A stretch of 64,000 bases of DNA from assembly GCA_023053685.1 (NCBI GenBank), contig JALIGW010000016.1:14670973-14734972 (forward strand). The letters are read 5' to 3'. The translations under genes were made by a program, and so were the position numbers. The DNA is from Diadophis punctatus similis. Lineage: Eukaryota > Chordata > Lepidosauria > Squamata > Dipsadidae. Below, one piece after another: positions 32,222-60,100 of this stretch; position 1 is the first letter of the stretch, and each line of letters opens with the position of its first letter. The notes below the pieces were generated by a model. It worked only from the letters and a program-made list of their open reading frames with translations, made no database searches and had not been told where the DNA came from.

Positions 32222-32468
32222 AACATTTGAACTTTGGTAACGTGACTAATTATTTCAAAAACTGTCACAGTTTAACTGAATATTCAGAACTTGTAGGGCA
32301 GACTGTGTAGACAGAGCACAGGCGATAAAAGATGCAATGAAATATCACTGAAGAGAAATCCATGGAGTTATCAAAAACAGATTGTTTCCAGGACTGTATG
32401 TGCTGTTCTCACTCACTTTGCTTACACGCCGGTCTCAAAATCACCTCTTTGGATTGTTGTCCCTTAAC

Positions 32469-48824
<16,356 letters not shown>

Positions 48825-49079
48825 CTTCCTCCCTCGGCGGCTCCGCAGCCGCCCGCCTCCCGCCCGGATAGAGCATGCGCAGAAGAAACTACGGGGGCCC
48901 GCAAGGAGACAAGCAGAAAACCGCGATTCCAAAGGTGCGCACCGGCGGCCCCTAGCGGTCATAGGAAAAAGGCTCGCAGATGCTGGGAGTTCTGCGGATA
49001 CGAGCTGTGTGCCTGTTGCTGGACGATACGGGATAACATACGGGTATTTTACATTGACTCCCTCCCTCCCTCCACAGCA

Positions 49080-49205
49080 TCCTTTCAGAGCTGAAGAAGC
49101 TTCTTGGGTGAGAAGCGAAACGTCTTCAAAGAAAAAAACAAGAAAGTCCAGTTGCCTCCTGAAGAGAAAAGAAAAAAAGCACCTTTGGGACAAACCATGA
49201 CCTGG
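49080..49205 (+). repeat. R2 repeat
   Basis: gctgaagaagcttcttgggt, gagaagcgaaacgtcttcaa, caccatgacctggatgactg-like end. Confidence 0.6.
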
Positions 49206-49800
49206 ATGACTGAAAATAGAATAGAATAGAATAGAATAGAATAGAATAGAATAGAATAGAATAGAATAGAATAGAATAGAATTCTTTATTGGCCAAGTGT
49301 GATTGGACACACAAGGAATTAGTCTTTGGTGCATACACTCTCAGTGTACATAAAAGAAAAGATACATTTGTCAAGAATCATGAGGTACAACAATGATTGT
49401 CATAGAGTACAAATAAGCAATCAGGAAACAATCAATATTAATATAAATTGTAAGGATACAAGCACCAAAGTTACAGTCATGCAGTCATAAGTGGGAGGAG
49501 ATGGGTGATAGGAACGATGAGAAAAACTAATAGTAATAGTAATGCAGCCTAGTGAATAGTTTAACAGTGGTGAGGGAATTATTTGTTTAGCAGAGTGATG
49601 GCGTTCGGGAAAAACCTGTTCTTGTGTCTAGTTGTCTTGGTGTGCAGTGCTCTATAGCGTCGTTTTGAGGGTAGGAGTTGAAGCAATTTATGTCCAGGAT
49701 GCGAGGGGTCAGTAAATATTTTCACGGCCCTCTTTTTGACTCGTGCAATATACAGGTCCTCAATGGAAGGTAGGTTGGCAGTAATTGTTTTTTCTGCCAA
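49206..49800 (-). mobile_element. LINE 3' end with (AATAG)n tail
   Basis: The minus strand encodes LPSIEDLYIARVKKRAVKIF, TDPSHPGHKLLQLLPSKRRY and TTRHKNRFFPNAITLLN, a C-terminal motif of vertebrate non-LTR elements, then the caaatcacacttggccaata-type 3' end and about 13 agaat units (49213-49279). Clade not assigned. Confidence 0.75.
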
Positions 49801-50061
49801 AGACTAGACATTTGACAATGAGCAAACTCTTTTTTTTCCTAACTTCTCTCCCTGCTTTGAAGTTTATCATCTCACCTACTTTAAACGAGTCACCGACGCA
49901 GATACACGACTCATGTTGCCCTACTACATATCCCAACATTACAAATCCATAGGGAGCTTTGTAACTGATATTCACACTTCATGACTTTTAGTTATCCAAT
50001 TTGGGATGAACACCCTTTGAATGGTGTGGGAGTAGGAATGGATTTCCAGAGGGGGGAAAAA

Positions 50062-50343
50062 TGGCAGACTACAGGAACCAGAAGCACCACTCAGGTGACC
50101 CTGAGGATACAGATAAACCTCCAGGTGCTTCAAGGACACTCTAAAAGGATGCAAATGACCAGCTGTCTGCAAGGAATATAAATCCTTCCATTCCCCACCA
50201 CCAGTCAGAGCTGAAGAAGCTTCTTGGGTGAGAAGCGAAATGTCTTCAAAGAAAAAAATCAAGAAAGTCCAGTTGCCTTTTGAAAAAAGAAAAAAGCACC
50301 TTTGGGACAACCATGACTTGGATGACTGAGAATCTCTATAGAC
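50062..50343 (+). repeat. R2 repeat, longest copy
   Basis: gcagactacaggaaccagaa, ctcaggtgaccctgaggata, gaagaagcttcttgggtgag, aaaagcacctttgggacaac, ggatgactgagaatctctat. Confidence 0.65.
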
Positions 50344-50344
50344 C

Positions 50345-50480
50345 AGAGTTCTTCAAATTTGGCAACTTTAAGACTTGTGGACTTCAACTCCCAGAATTCT
50401 CCAGCCAGCATAGCTGGCTGGAGAATTCTGAGAGTTGAAATCCACAAGTCTTTAAGTTGCCAAGTTTGGGGACCCCTGTT
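50345..50480. mobile_element. Foldback MITE (family D), near-perfect
   Basis: caacttcagaacttt-like arms: tggcaactttaagacttgtg and complement, centre ccagccagcatagctggctg. Confidence 0.75.
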
Positions 50481-50551
50481 ATAGACTGTTGAGGTTATGT
50501 ATTTGTGAAATGAACATACGCAATGGAATGTGGAGTTGCTGTTCGACACTA

Positions 50552-50976
50552 TAGTGATGGCGAACCTTTTTTCCCTCGGGTGCCGAAAGCGCATGTGCGT
50601 GTGCTATAACGCACATGCGAGTGCCCACACCCATAATTCAATGCCTAGGGAAGACAAAAACCGCCTCCCCCACCCCCGCAGAGGCCCTCTGGAGGCCAGA
50701 AACGGCCTATTTCCCGACGTCTGGTGAGCCCGGTAGGCCCATTTTTCGCCCTCCCCAGGCTCCAATGGCTTCCCTGGAGCCTGGGGAGGACAAAAACGCC
50801 CCCTGGAGGCCTTCCAAAAACCTAAAATGCCCTTCCAGAGCCTCTGCGCCAGCCAAAAATCAGCTGGCCAGCGCGCACATGCGTGCTGGAGCTGAGCTAG
50901 GGCAACGGCTCGCGTGCTGGCAGATATGGCTCCGCGTGCCACCTGTGGCACGCGTGCCATAGGTTCGCCATCACTG
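50552..50976. mobile_element. Non-autonomous hAT element (family A)
   Basis: tagtgatggcgaaccttttt ... aggttcgccatcactg, with gccaaaaatcagctggccag and ctccccaggctcc blocks. Target duplication not clear on the left. Confidence 0.8.
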
Positions 50977-50984
50977 CTATAGAG

Positions 50985-51405
50985 TCAATAAACAGAAGTC
51001 TTCAAAATGTTCAAAATAATTTACTTAAATAAACTAGCAAAACTTCAAAACAGTCCACGAAGAACCTTTCTTTAACTTATCTTCTTATGAAATAGCAAAC
51101 AGATTTTGTAGCTATTTAATATACAGACACGAAGTCAAACTCTTAGCACTTAGCTATTAATCTTTTGTAGATAAAGTTCTTTCAGCCAACAGTTCAGCAA
51201 AAACCTTGAACTTCTTTCTGTAGCCTCTTAAGTCTTCATTAGCAGAAACAGGAGCGTGCACACTGAGGCACATACTCAAGCTAACCTGTTCTCTGTAAGC
51301 CTACAATGCTTACGATTTAAAGCAATACCACTTTTTTACATAAACATAAATTGGTGGTTTATTTATACATTAGTAACCCAATCAGTTTTAAACATAGTAC
51401 TGACA
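50985..51405 (-). repeat. LTR-like interspersed repeat (same family as 11340)
   Basis: gtcaataaacagaagtcttc at one end and catagtactgaca at the other; minus strand begins TGTCAGTACTATG. Unclassified. Confidence 0.5.
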
Positions 51406-51409
51406 TAGA

Positions 51410-51780
51410 CTCTCGATTTAGTTCATTGAGTGACCATTCGAAGTTGCAAGGGTGCTGAAAAATGTGACTTAGGACCGTTTTCCACACTTCGGACCGTTGT
51501 GGTATCCCCCCCCGGTCACGTGATCAAAATTTGGGAACTTGGCAACTGGCATGTATTTACAGTACAATGGCTTCAGCATCCTGGAGTCATGTGATTGCCA
51601 CCTGAAACCTTTCCAGACAGCTTCGAACAAGCAGTGTCAATGCAGGAAGCTGGATTTGCTTAACGACTGCAGTGATTCACTTAATAACTGTGGCAAAAAA
51701 AAAAAAAGATTGCGACTCGCTTTAACAAGCTCCTTACTTAGCAACAGAAATTCTGATCCCAACTGTAAATTCAGGACTGC
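51410..51780. repeat. R1 repeat, degenerate
   Basis: ctctcgatttagttcattga ... gtcacgtgatcaaaatttgg ... cttaacgactgcagtgattc. Confidence 0.6.
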
Positions 51781-51997
51781 TCGTAATTGGAAGCACGCTA
51801 TTTACATCTCCAGCACAAACGATCATTAACCATCACAGCCTCTGCAATGTCTTAGTCAAGTAATTATGTTTGGGGGTCACCTATGCTCTGTATAATGACC
51901 CAAGAACATTGTATGTACAATGGAGCTCAACCTGAAAGTGCTTCAGTCCAGGAACAGTTCTCACTTCCATTGTAATTTGGGTTGCTCTTTGCACTGA

Positions 51998-52560
51998 TGA
52001 GAATAACAGTCAATCATGCCCTTGTCACCTCACGATTAGATTATTGCAACACGCTCTACATGGGGCTACCCCTGAAGAGTGTTCAGATACTACAGTTGAT
52101 CCAGAATTCAGCCGCGCGAGCTGTTGTGGGTGCACCTAGGTACACCCACACTACACCAATTCTCCGTGAGCTGCACTGGCTTTCTATTGGTCTCCGGACA
52201 CAATTCAAGGTGTTAGTCATCACCTTTAAAGCCCTACGTGGCTTAGGACCAGGCTATCTTCGAGACCACCTTCTGCCACACAACTCCCAGCGACCGGTGA
52301 GATCCCAGAGAGTTGGTCATCTCCAGGTCCCGTCAGCTAAACAATGCCGGCTGGCGGGCCCAGGGGGTAGGGCCTTCTCTGTGGCTGCCCTGGCTCTCTG
52401 GAACCAGCTACCTCCAGAGATCCGGACCCTATTGGCCTTCCGAAAAGCGGTTAAGACCTGGCTCTTCCGGCAGGCTTAAGGCTGTTGATCTCACAGCTAT
52501 AATTGGAGAGTCCTTTGGGAGTTGGGTGGCACACAAATGCAATAAATAAAATAAATATTT
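51998..52560 (+). mobile_element. L2/CR1-group LINE, 3' end
   Basis: [60 protein letters not shown] and [20 protein letters not shown] in one open frame, then gggagttgggtggcacacaa and an (aata)n tail. Confidence 0.85.
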
Positions 52561-52574
52561 TATCTTCAAAAACA

Positions 52575-53385
52575 GTAACTGTGAGCGGGACCTTGGAGTC
52601 CTAGTGGACGATCACTTAAGTATGGGCTAGCAGTTTGCGGCAGCGGCCAAAAAAGTTAATACAGTCCTTGCTTGTAGAAACAGAGCCAAAGAATCAAAAT
52701 CACATGGAGTATTAGTACTACTTTATAGATCCTTAGTTAAGACCACAACTGAAATACTGTATCCAGTTTTGGTCATTACATTACAAAAAGGATGTTGAGA
52801 CTTTGGGAAAAGTGCAGAGACCACCAACTATGATGATTAAAAGCCTGGAGACTAAAACATAGGAAGAACGGTTGCAGGAATTGGGTATGGCCAGTCTAGA
52901 GAAAAGAAGGACTTGGGGGGGGGGGCTAATATCAGTATTCTAGTATTTTAGGGGCTGCCCCAAAGAAGAGGGGGTCAACTTATTTTCCAAAGCACCAGAA
53001 GGCAAGACAAGAAACAACGGATGGAAACTAATAAAGAAGAGAAGCAACCTGGAATTAAGGAGAAACTTCCTAAAAGAGCAATTAACCAGTGAAACAGCTT
53101 TGCCTTCAGAAATTGTAGGTGCTTCATCACTGGAGGTTTTAAAGAAGTGGACAGCCACTTTTCTGAAATGGTATAGGGCAGGGGTGGCCAAACTATGGTT
53201 GTTTGAGGATCTGTGGACTTCAACTCCCAGAATCCCTGAGCTAGCCATGCATGCAGGAATTCTGGGAGTTGAAGTCCACAGGTCCTCAAAGAACCATAGT
53301 TTGGCCACCCCTGCTATAGGGTCTCCTGCTTGAGCAGGGGGTTGGACTAGAAGACCTCCAAGATCCTTTTCAGTTCTATTCTGAT
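52575..53385 (+). mobile_element. CR1 LINE 3' part with a nested foldback MITE
   Basis: gaacggttgcaggaattggg, gccccaaagaagagggggtc and agaacctccaaga-like 3' end mark CR1. The frame is broken by many changes. The MITE at 53179-53313 splits the 3' end. Confidence 0.75.
53179..53313. mobile_element. Foldback MITE (family D) with 8-bp TSD
   Basis: caggggtggccaaactatgg ... ccatagtttggccacccctg, flanked by gtataggg/ctataggg. Shows that family D uses 8-bp target duplications, as hAT elements do. Confidence 0.85.
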
Positions 53386-54013
53386 TAATATAGGTTACTA
53401 GACTCAGAGTTCTCTTGAACAAGAGGGAGAGATCTTGGCTATCATTGTTTTGCCTCTCAGCCACAAGGGTGCAGCAGAGAGCAGGACAGCCAACTTAGGC
53501 AATTAACTTGTATTTGTATTTGTTTATTTGTCAAGCATATAAGATTATACGCAAAGTATAAACAGTATAAAAGTATAAACTTTTATATAAAAAGTATAAA
53601 CTTCTTTGCCCATTGAGGGCTATGCTAATTGAAGGTTTCCTTTCTCAGATATACTGCAGTGACAGATGACAGAAATTGTAGTTCAGTAATCTTGGGATAG
53701 GCATAGAATTCCCATCCAGATTGCAGCTGAAATCTAGATGCTAAGGACAAAAAGAAGGGGAACCAATGATCTAAAATGGAAATATTTTAAGTAAAAATTG
53801 GGCTCCTGGTTTTGTTTTGCAATCAGCCAGAATGTGCTACATTTCCAATCTGAAAAAAAAATCAATTTTGCCATATTTTATTTTTAAATGTGCCAAACAA
53901 ATAATACATTCAGGTTGTGATTAGACATTAGTTGACCTCAGTGAAAAGCAAATTTAGTCATCTCCTGATTTTCTGCTTCTTAATTAACATCAGCTCCCTG
54001 GGCGGGTTCGACT
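53386..54013 (-). other. C11orf54 3' UTR and intergenic DNA towards MED17
   Basis: A minus-strand AATAAA (TTTATT at 53877-53882) lies 130 bp past the C11orf54 stop and is a plausible poly(A) signal. No other feature recognised. Confidence 0.45.
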
Positions 54014-54187
54014 TTAATCCCGACCCACCATATGTGTTTCCTTTGGTCTGTCGATCCGAAAGAGAAATTCAGCAGGTACAAAATACCCCAGATATTCTAC
54101 AGTCTCCGGCGTTGTGTCCATATGGTAGTGGCCTCCTTCGCCATGATGGCTGAAACAGTGGGTGTGCTCCACACGGAGATCAAAACC
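54014..54187 (-). CDS. C11orf54: C11orf54 last exon: His-rich metal site
   Basis: 57 residues after the acceptor ttttttccccag: [57 protein letters not shown], stop TAA. The HxH...H pattern corresponds to the zinc ligands described for the human protein fold. Confidence 0.95.
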   Translation of the reverse strand, partial: GFDLRVEHTHCFSHHGEGGHYHMDTTPETVEYLGYFVPAEFLFRIDRPKETHMVGRD

Positions 54188-57100
54188 CTGGGGAAAAAAC
54201 AAGAACCCATAAATTCCTGTCTGTGGGGCTGGCCCCAAGCAGCAAACATTTCCTCCAGTTCAGATACATCCAGTGGTGGGTTCCTACCAGTGCGGTCCAC
54301 TCTATAGCACCGGTAGCGGCCCGCTGGTGATGTCACAGTACTGGTGCGGTCGGTTGCCGGTGCCTGGGCGCCGCCATTTTTAAAAAAATTTAATTTTTTT
54401 AAAATTTTCTTCTACGCATGCCCAGAAGCCGAGCTTCCGGCACTGTGCATGCGCTGCCTTCCTACCCCACAGTGAGTCCAAGCAGGGGAGGATGGCTGAG
54501 GGAGCGCATGAGACGCTGAAAGAACGGGCGGCAGGAGCTATCTCCATTCCCCTCCCTTTAGCAGTCCGAGAAGCCACGAACGCATGGTGATGATCCTAGG
54601 CATTTTCGCAAGTTTGAGGCTTCTCGAGCTGCTGAGGGGAGGGGGAATGGGCAGCAGGACCATCTCAGTTCCCCTCCCTTCAGCAGTCTGAGAAACCACG
54701 AACTTTGTATGCAAAGCTTTTCATGTAAGGTATAAAATAGCATGAATAGTAGTAACATCTCTCTGAAATAACTAATATATGACCAACAAGCCACGCCCAT
54801 CCGGTCACATGGCTGGCAAGCCACACCCACCCAGTCACATGGCTGGCAAGCCACACCCACAAAATAAGCCATGCCCAGAGTGGTAGTAAAAAAATTAGGA
54901 ACTCGCCCCTGGATACATGATATGCAATGTGTCTTTTTTTTTTTAGAATAGAATAGAATTCTTTATTGGACAAGTGTAATTGGACACACAAGGAATTTGT
55001 TGTTATTTGGCAATATAGGTAGTCCTCATTTAGCTACTCTTCAGTTATGGCAGTGATTTTAAAAATAACTTTTTGACAACTTTTTTCACAGGTCTGTAAA
55101 GCAAAGGAAAGCTGCAGTAAGACCATAAGTACGGTCATGGCTTCACAGTGACTGCTTTGCCTAGCAACCTAGTTGCCACTCTCAATAGTGGTAGCTAAAT
55201 GAGGACAATTTGTGTATTTTGGGTGAGATGTGCCATACCAAAGCTGTACCAATACAGGTATAAATAACTCAAGTTGGGGAACGGAACATGCATCATATGC
55301 CATCCTCCTCCTACTTTTGTCACAACAACAATCCTGTGAGGTGGGTTGGACTGAGAGAAAGATTGGCCCAAGGTCACCCAGCCAGTTTTCATGCCTAAGG
55401 TGGGACTAGAACTCACAGTCTCCTGGTTTCTAGGCCAGCACCTTAACCACTACACCAAACTGGCTGTCGCTGGATATTTTCTCAATTCTTTTGACGCATG
55501 TTATAGCACTCGGAACAAGAGGAGGAGATGATGGTTTAAAATAATGACCACTTTGCATCCAGGCCACTAAGTTGGGATCTCACTTGAGAAACAGCAGCAG
55601 AATTTACTCACTGGATCTTGAGAAACAATCACAGGCTGGCAAATGAGCGGAGCTGACATTTCAAAAAACTTCAGCCAATTGTTCACTTTCTCATCAGTTT
55701 CCAAAGGGCAGGCAGAAAATTCAGAAGGCTGTAATTTAAAAACAAAACAAGTGGCTGTACTTAAAAAAAAAAAGCACAGGAACTCTAAGCCATCAGAGTC
55801 TGTTTCCCTCCTCTCCAGATAGGAACATGACACAAATTTTGCTTTGACACAATTCTGCACCTCTGGTAGTATCTCAACTTCAGCGGTGGGTTGCTCCCGG
55901 TTTGGCCTGGTTCTAAGAACAGGTAGCGCTGGCGGTAGGAGGCTCCGCCCACCCTCCCGGGATGCTCCGCCCACCCTCCCGGGATGCTTCTGTTAGATAA
56001 GAATTACTCTCATCAGAGGCGAAATAGATCTTTGCCTGGAACTCTGACATTATAAAACGAAACCGCAGTTTAAATTCTAAAGTATAAAATATTTATTTCG
56101 GTACAAAAAACAATAAATCACATCTTGGCTATAAAAACAGGTCTTGCTCCTTACAGAAGCTGGAGAAGAAGGAAGGAACAAAGAAAGGAATGTACACATG
56201 CGTACTAGGAACATATTAATCACGTGCTCAGGAATAAACCATTATATTTGATAGGGATGCATCTCCCTGCATATACATGTAACAGGCAATATAAAATCAC
56301 TGCCTGTCAGCTTCTGTGCATGCGCAGAAGCATCGTGCGCGCAAGCACACGTGCGAACCGGTAGTAAAGGGTTTTAGAACCCACTACTGCTCAACTTCTT
56401 TTGAAACATAAGCCAGAAAATTATCCAGCCGGCACAAACAATTACAATTTCAACTCTCCATCAAAATTGGGACAAGAGTTAAAGTAACTCAATGAGAGCT
56501 TAATTGGCTGCTTTGAATGCACAAATTTGCTAGTCTGGCTTCCCCCAATATAAGTGAGAAAGACCCGTCTGAAATCTTGGAAAAATCCTGCCAATCAAAG
56601 GTTGTGTTCATGTATCGAGGGAGCCAGCACTGTCCGAAGACATTTTCCATGGTCATGTGGCCAGAATGGCTGTACGCCAAAGGCAAACAGAATAGTGTTA
56701 CTTTCCCACCGCAAAATGCAGCTACGCGAGCCATGGTGGGTGTTCCTAGATACACCCACATAACACCCATTCTCCGCCAACTGCATTGGCTGCCCATTAG
56801 TCTCCGGATGAAGTTTAAGGTGTTGCTTTTGACCTTTAAAGCCCTACATGGCTCAGGGCCAGGTTATCTTTGGGACCGCATCCTACCGCATACCTCCCTA
56901 CGACCGGTTAGGTCCCACAGAATTGGTCTCCTCCAGGTCCCATCAACCAAACAATGCCGGTTGGTGGGGCCATGGGGGAGAGCCTTCTCTGTGGGAGCCC
57001 CATCTCTCTGGAACCAACTCCCACTAGAGATCCGGATTATTCCCACCCTACTGGCCTTCCGCAAAGCCGTAAAGACATGGCTCTTCCAGCAGGCGAGGTG

Positions 57101-60100
57101 AAATGAGATCTTATTCCCCCATGGATGATTGGTTTTTAAATTTGGTAATTTCATATTGTTTTTATTATATTTTATGTCTTGTTCTTATTTCTGTTGTACG
57201 CTGCCCCGACTCCTAGGGCAGTGATGGCGAACCTATGGCACGGGTGCCACAGGTGGCACGCGGAGCCATATCTGCTGGCACGCGAGCCGTTGCCCTAGCT
57301 CAGCAACAGCGCACATGTGTGTGCCCGCCAGCTGATTTTTAGCTTGCGCAGAGGCTCTGGGAGGGCGATTTCAGCCTCCGGAGGGCCTCTGGGGTGGCGG
57401 GGTGAGCATTTTTGCACTCCCCAAGCTCCCAAGAAAGCCTCTGGAGCCTGGGGAGGGCGAAAAATGGGCCTATTGGGTCCACTGGAAGTCGGGAAATGGA
57501 GGAGTGGGGGGGTCGTGCACGCATACGCAGGGGGTGGGGCAAGTGGGGGGCTTTGAATTATAGGTGTGGGCACCCACGTGCGTGCGATAGCGCGCGCACA
57601 CACTATTTCGGCACCCGAGGAAAAAAAGGTTCGCCATCACTGTCCTAGGGGATTGGGCGGCATATAAGAACTTTTAAATAAAATAAATAAATAAATAAAT
57701 CTACCTGATAGCACACCACAAAAAAGCAAGTTTGCAAATGTTTGTGGAAAGACTTTACTCTTTAATGTTTATAGACATTACTCTTTTCTTGTTCCCAAAA
57801 AAAGAAAAAGGAAAATCTTCTTGTAACTGACTTACCATAATATGAAGTTTTGCGTTTCCTTTCTGGATAATGAAAGTACCGCCCATTCCGACTGTTCTGT
57901 CACCATAATGCTTATCTAAGGCTTTCCGTATGCAGGATATGAAATTCTGCTCACCAGTTCTTTTCTTTGCTCTCACTTCAATGACCTTTAAGAAAGGAGA
58001 CAGGTTAATATTGTCATGTTACGCAGGGAAAATTCTGTGCAGTAATTTGAAGTTGAAATAAAAATGAAATGACGAAGCTTCACGTAATGCACTGTCAGTT
58101 GAGAATTACACACTTATAAAGATTTCATTATGACTTGGAGCTCCCTTCTTAACACATTTTGTGTTTGGGATCTCCACCTGACAGTTCTAATGGTCAAAAT
58201 CATTATTCCCACATTAAAAGCACAAGGCCCAAGAGTTCATAGGTTGAATGATTCCTCTCAGGAAATTTCTGTGTTCAGAGAAAGTTGATCTGGGACAGGG
58301 GTGAAATCCTCCCGGTTCGCCTGGGCCAGTCCTTCGGCGTATAGCCGATGGAACTGGCGGCGGTCGCGGCGCGGAGCTTCTCCCGCCCGCTTTCCCGGCC
58401 CGGCTGAACACAATCACCGCTTTCCCGGCCCGGCTGAACACAATCATTCGGGTTATTTTTCCCTCTGTGCATGCGCGCGCATGCACAGAGGGAAAAATAA
58501 CCCGAATGGCGGCGTTCAGCCGGGACGGGAAAGCGGGCGGGAGAAGCTCCGCGCCGCGACCGCCGCCAGTTCCATCGGCTATACGCCGAAGGACTGGCCC
58601 GGGCGAACCGGGAGGATTTCACCCCTGATCTGGGAGATTTAGTTTTTCATATTTCCCTTTTAATCTAGTTGTAAATAATAAAATGTTTGTGAATTCTTGG
58701 CATCCAATATGCTCCCTATCGTCAGTCCTTATTTTTAATGTATTTTTTAAATGGCATCTTTTTATGACTGAAAAAAGCATCTAGGTGTTATAGCCATAGC
58801 AATAGCACTTAGACTTATATATCGCTTCATAGTGCTTTACAGTCCTCTCTAAGCGGTTTATAGAGTTCAGCATATTGCCCCCAACAATCTGGGTCCTCAT
58901 TTTACCGACCTCAGAAGGATGGAAGGCTGAGTCAACCTTGAGCCAGTGAGATTTGAACAGCTGAACTAGCAATCAGCTGAAGTAGGTTGCAGTGCTGCTT
59001 TTAACCACTGCGCCACCTCGGCTCGGTTATATAGTTTGATAGCATTCTTAAAAGATACAAAGGACAGGGCCTAGAATCTATAAATCTTCGTTGCCACGAT
59101 GTAAAAAAGATGTTGAGACTCTAGAAAAAATGCAGAGAAGAGCAACAAAGATTATTAGGGGAGTGGAGGCTGAAACATAAAGAACGGTTGATGGAACTGG
59201 GTTTATTTAGTTTAATGAAAAGAAGGACTAAGGGTGACATGATAGCAGTGTTTCAATATCTCAAGGGCTGCCACAAAGAAGAGGGAGTCAAGCTATTCTC
59301 CAAAACACCTGAAGGCAGAACAAGAAGTAATGGGTGGAAACTAATCAAGAGAGAAGCAACTTAGAACTAAGAAGAAATTTCCTGACAGTGAGATTAATCA
59401 GTGGAACAACTTGCTTCCAAGAAGTTGTGAATGCTTCAACACTGGAAGTTTTTAAGAAGTGACTGGACAACCACTTGTCTGAAATGGGTTTCCTGAGCCA
59501 GGGATTGGAGTAGACAACCTCCAAGATCCCCTCCAACTCTGTTATCCTATTCTATTTTATAAACTTGTTTGGAAGTGTGCCCACTACTTAAAAAACAACA
59601 ACGCAGTAGACAAAATCTTAAGAGACTAGAAAGACAGGAATGAAACAACTTTTCTTAGACTGTTCTTGGTCTTGTGGAGTTGCAAACCTAATCTCTTACT
59701 GCAGCCAATTTGTGAATTGTTATCATCCAAGCATTCACAAGGGCCAAATATATTGTCTTTTTTTAATTATTTATTTATTTATTTAAACGCTCTTATAGGC
59801 CGCCCAATCCCGTGGGACTCAGAGAAACATACTGTATTTTTTGGAGTATAAGACACACCTTTTTCCTCCCTAAAAGTGGCTGAAAATTCAGATGCGTTTT
59901 ATACTTCGAATGTAGTTTTTTCCCCAGCCCTAACTAGGTGCTAACAGATCTTCCCAGCTCTTACCTTGCAGGCTTTTTCATTGTTACTCTCTCCAAAGAA
60001 TGTTTTTCCAGCCCTAAATCTTTGCAGGGTTTTTTTCATTGCTCTACTTGCTCCAAAGAAGTTGTTTTCTAGCCTTAACCAGGTGCTATCTATCTTCCCA

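Noticed and set aside
53932..54307. Plus-strand frames opposite the C11orf54 last exon
   Set aside because: Shadow frames of a conserved minus-strand exon.
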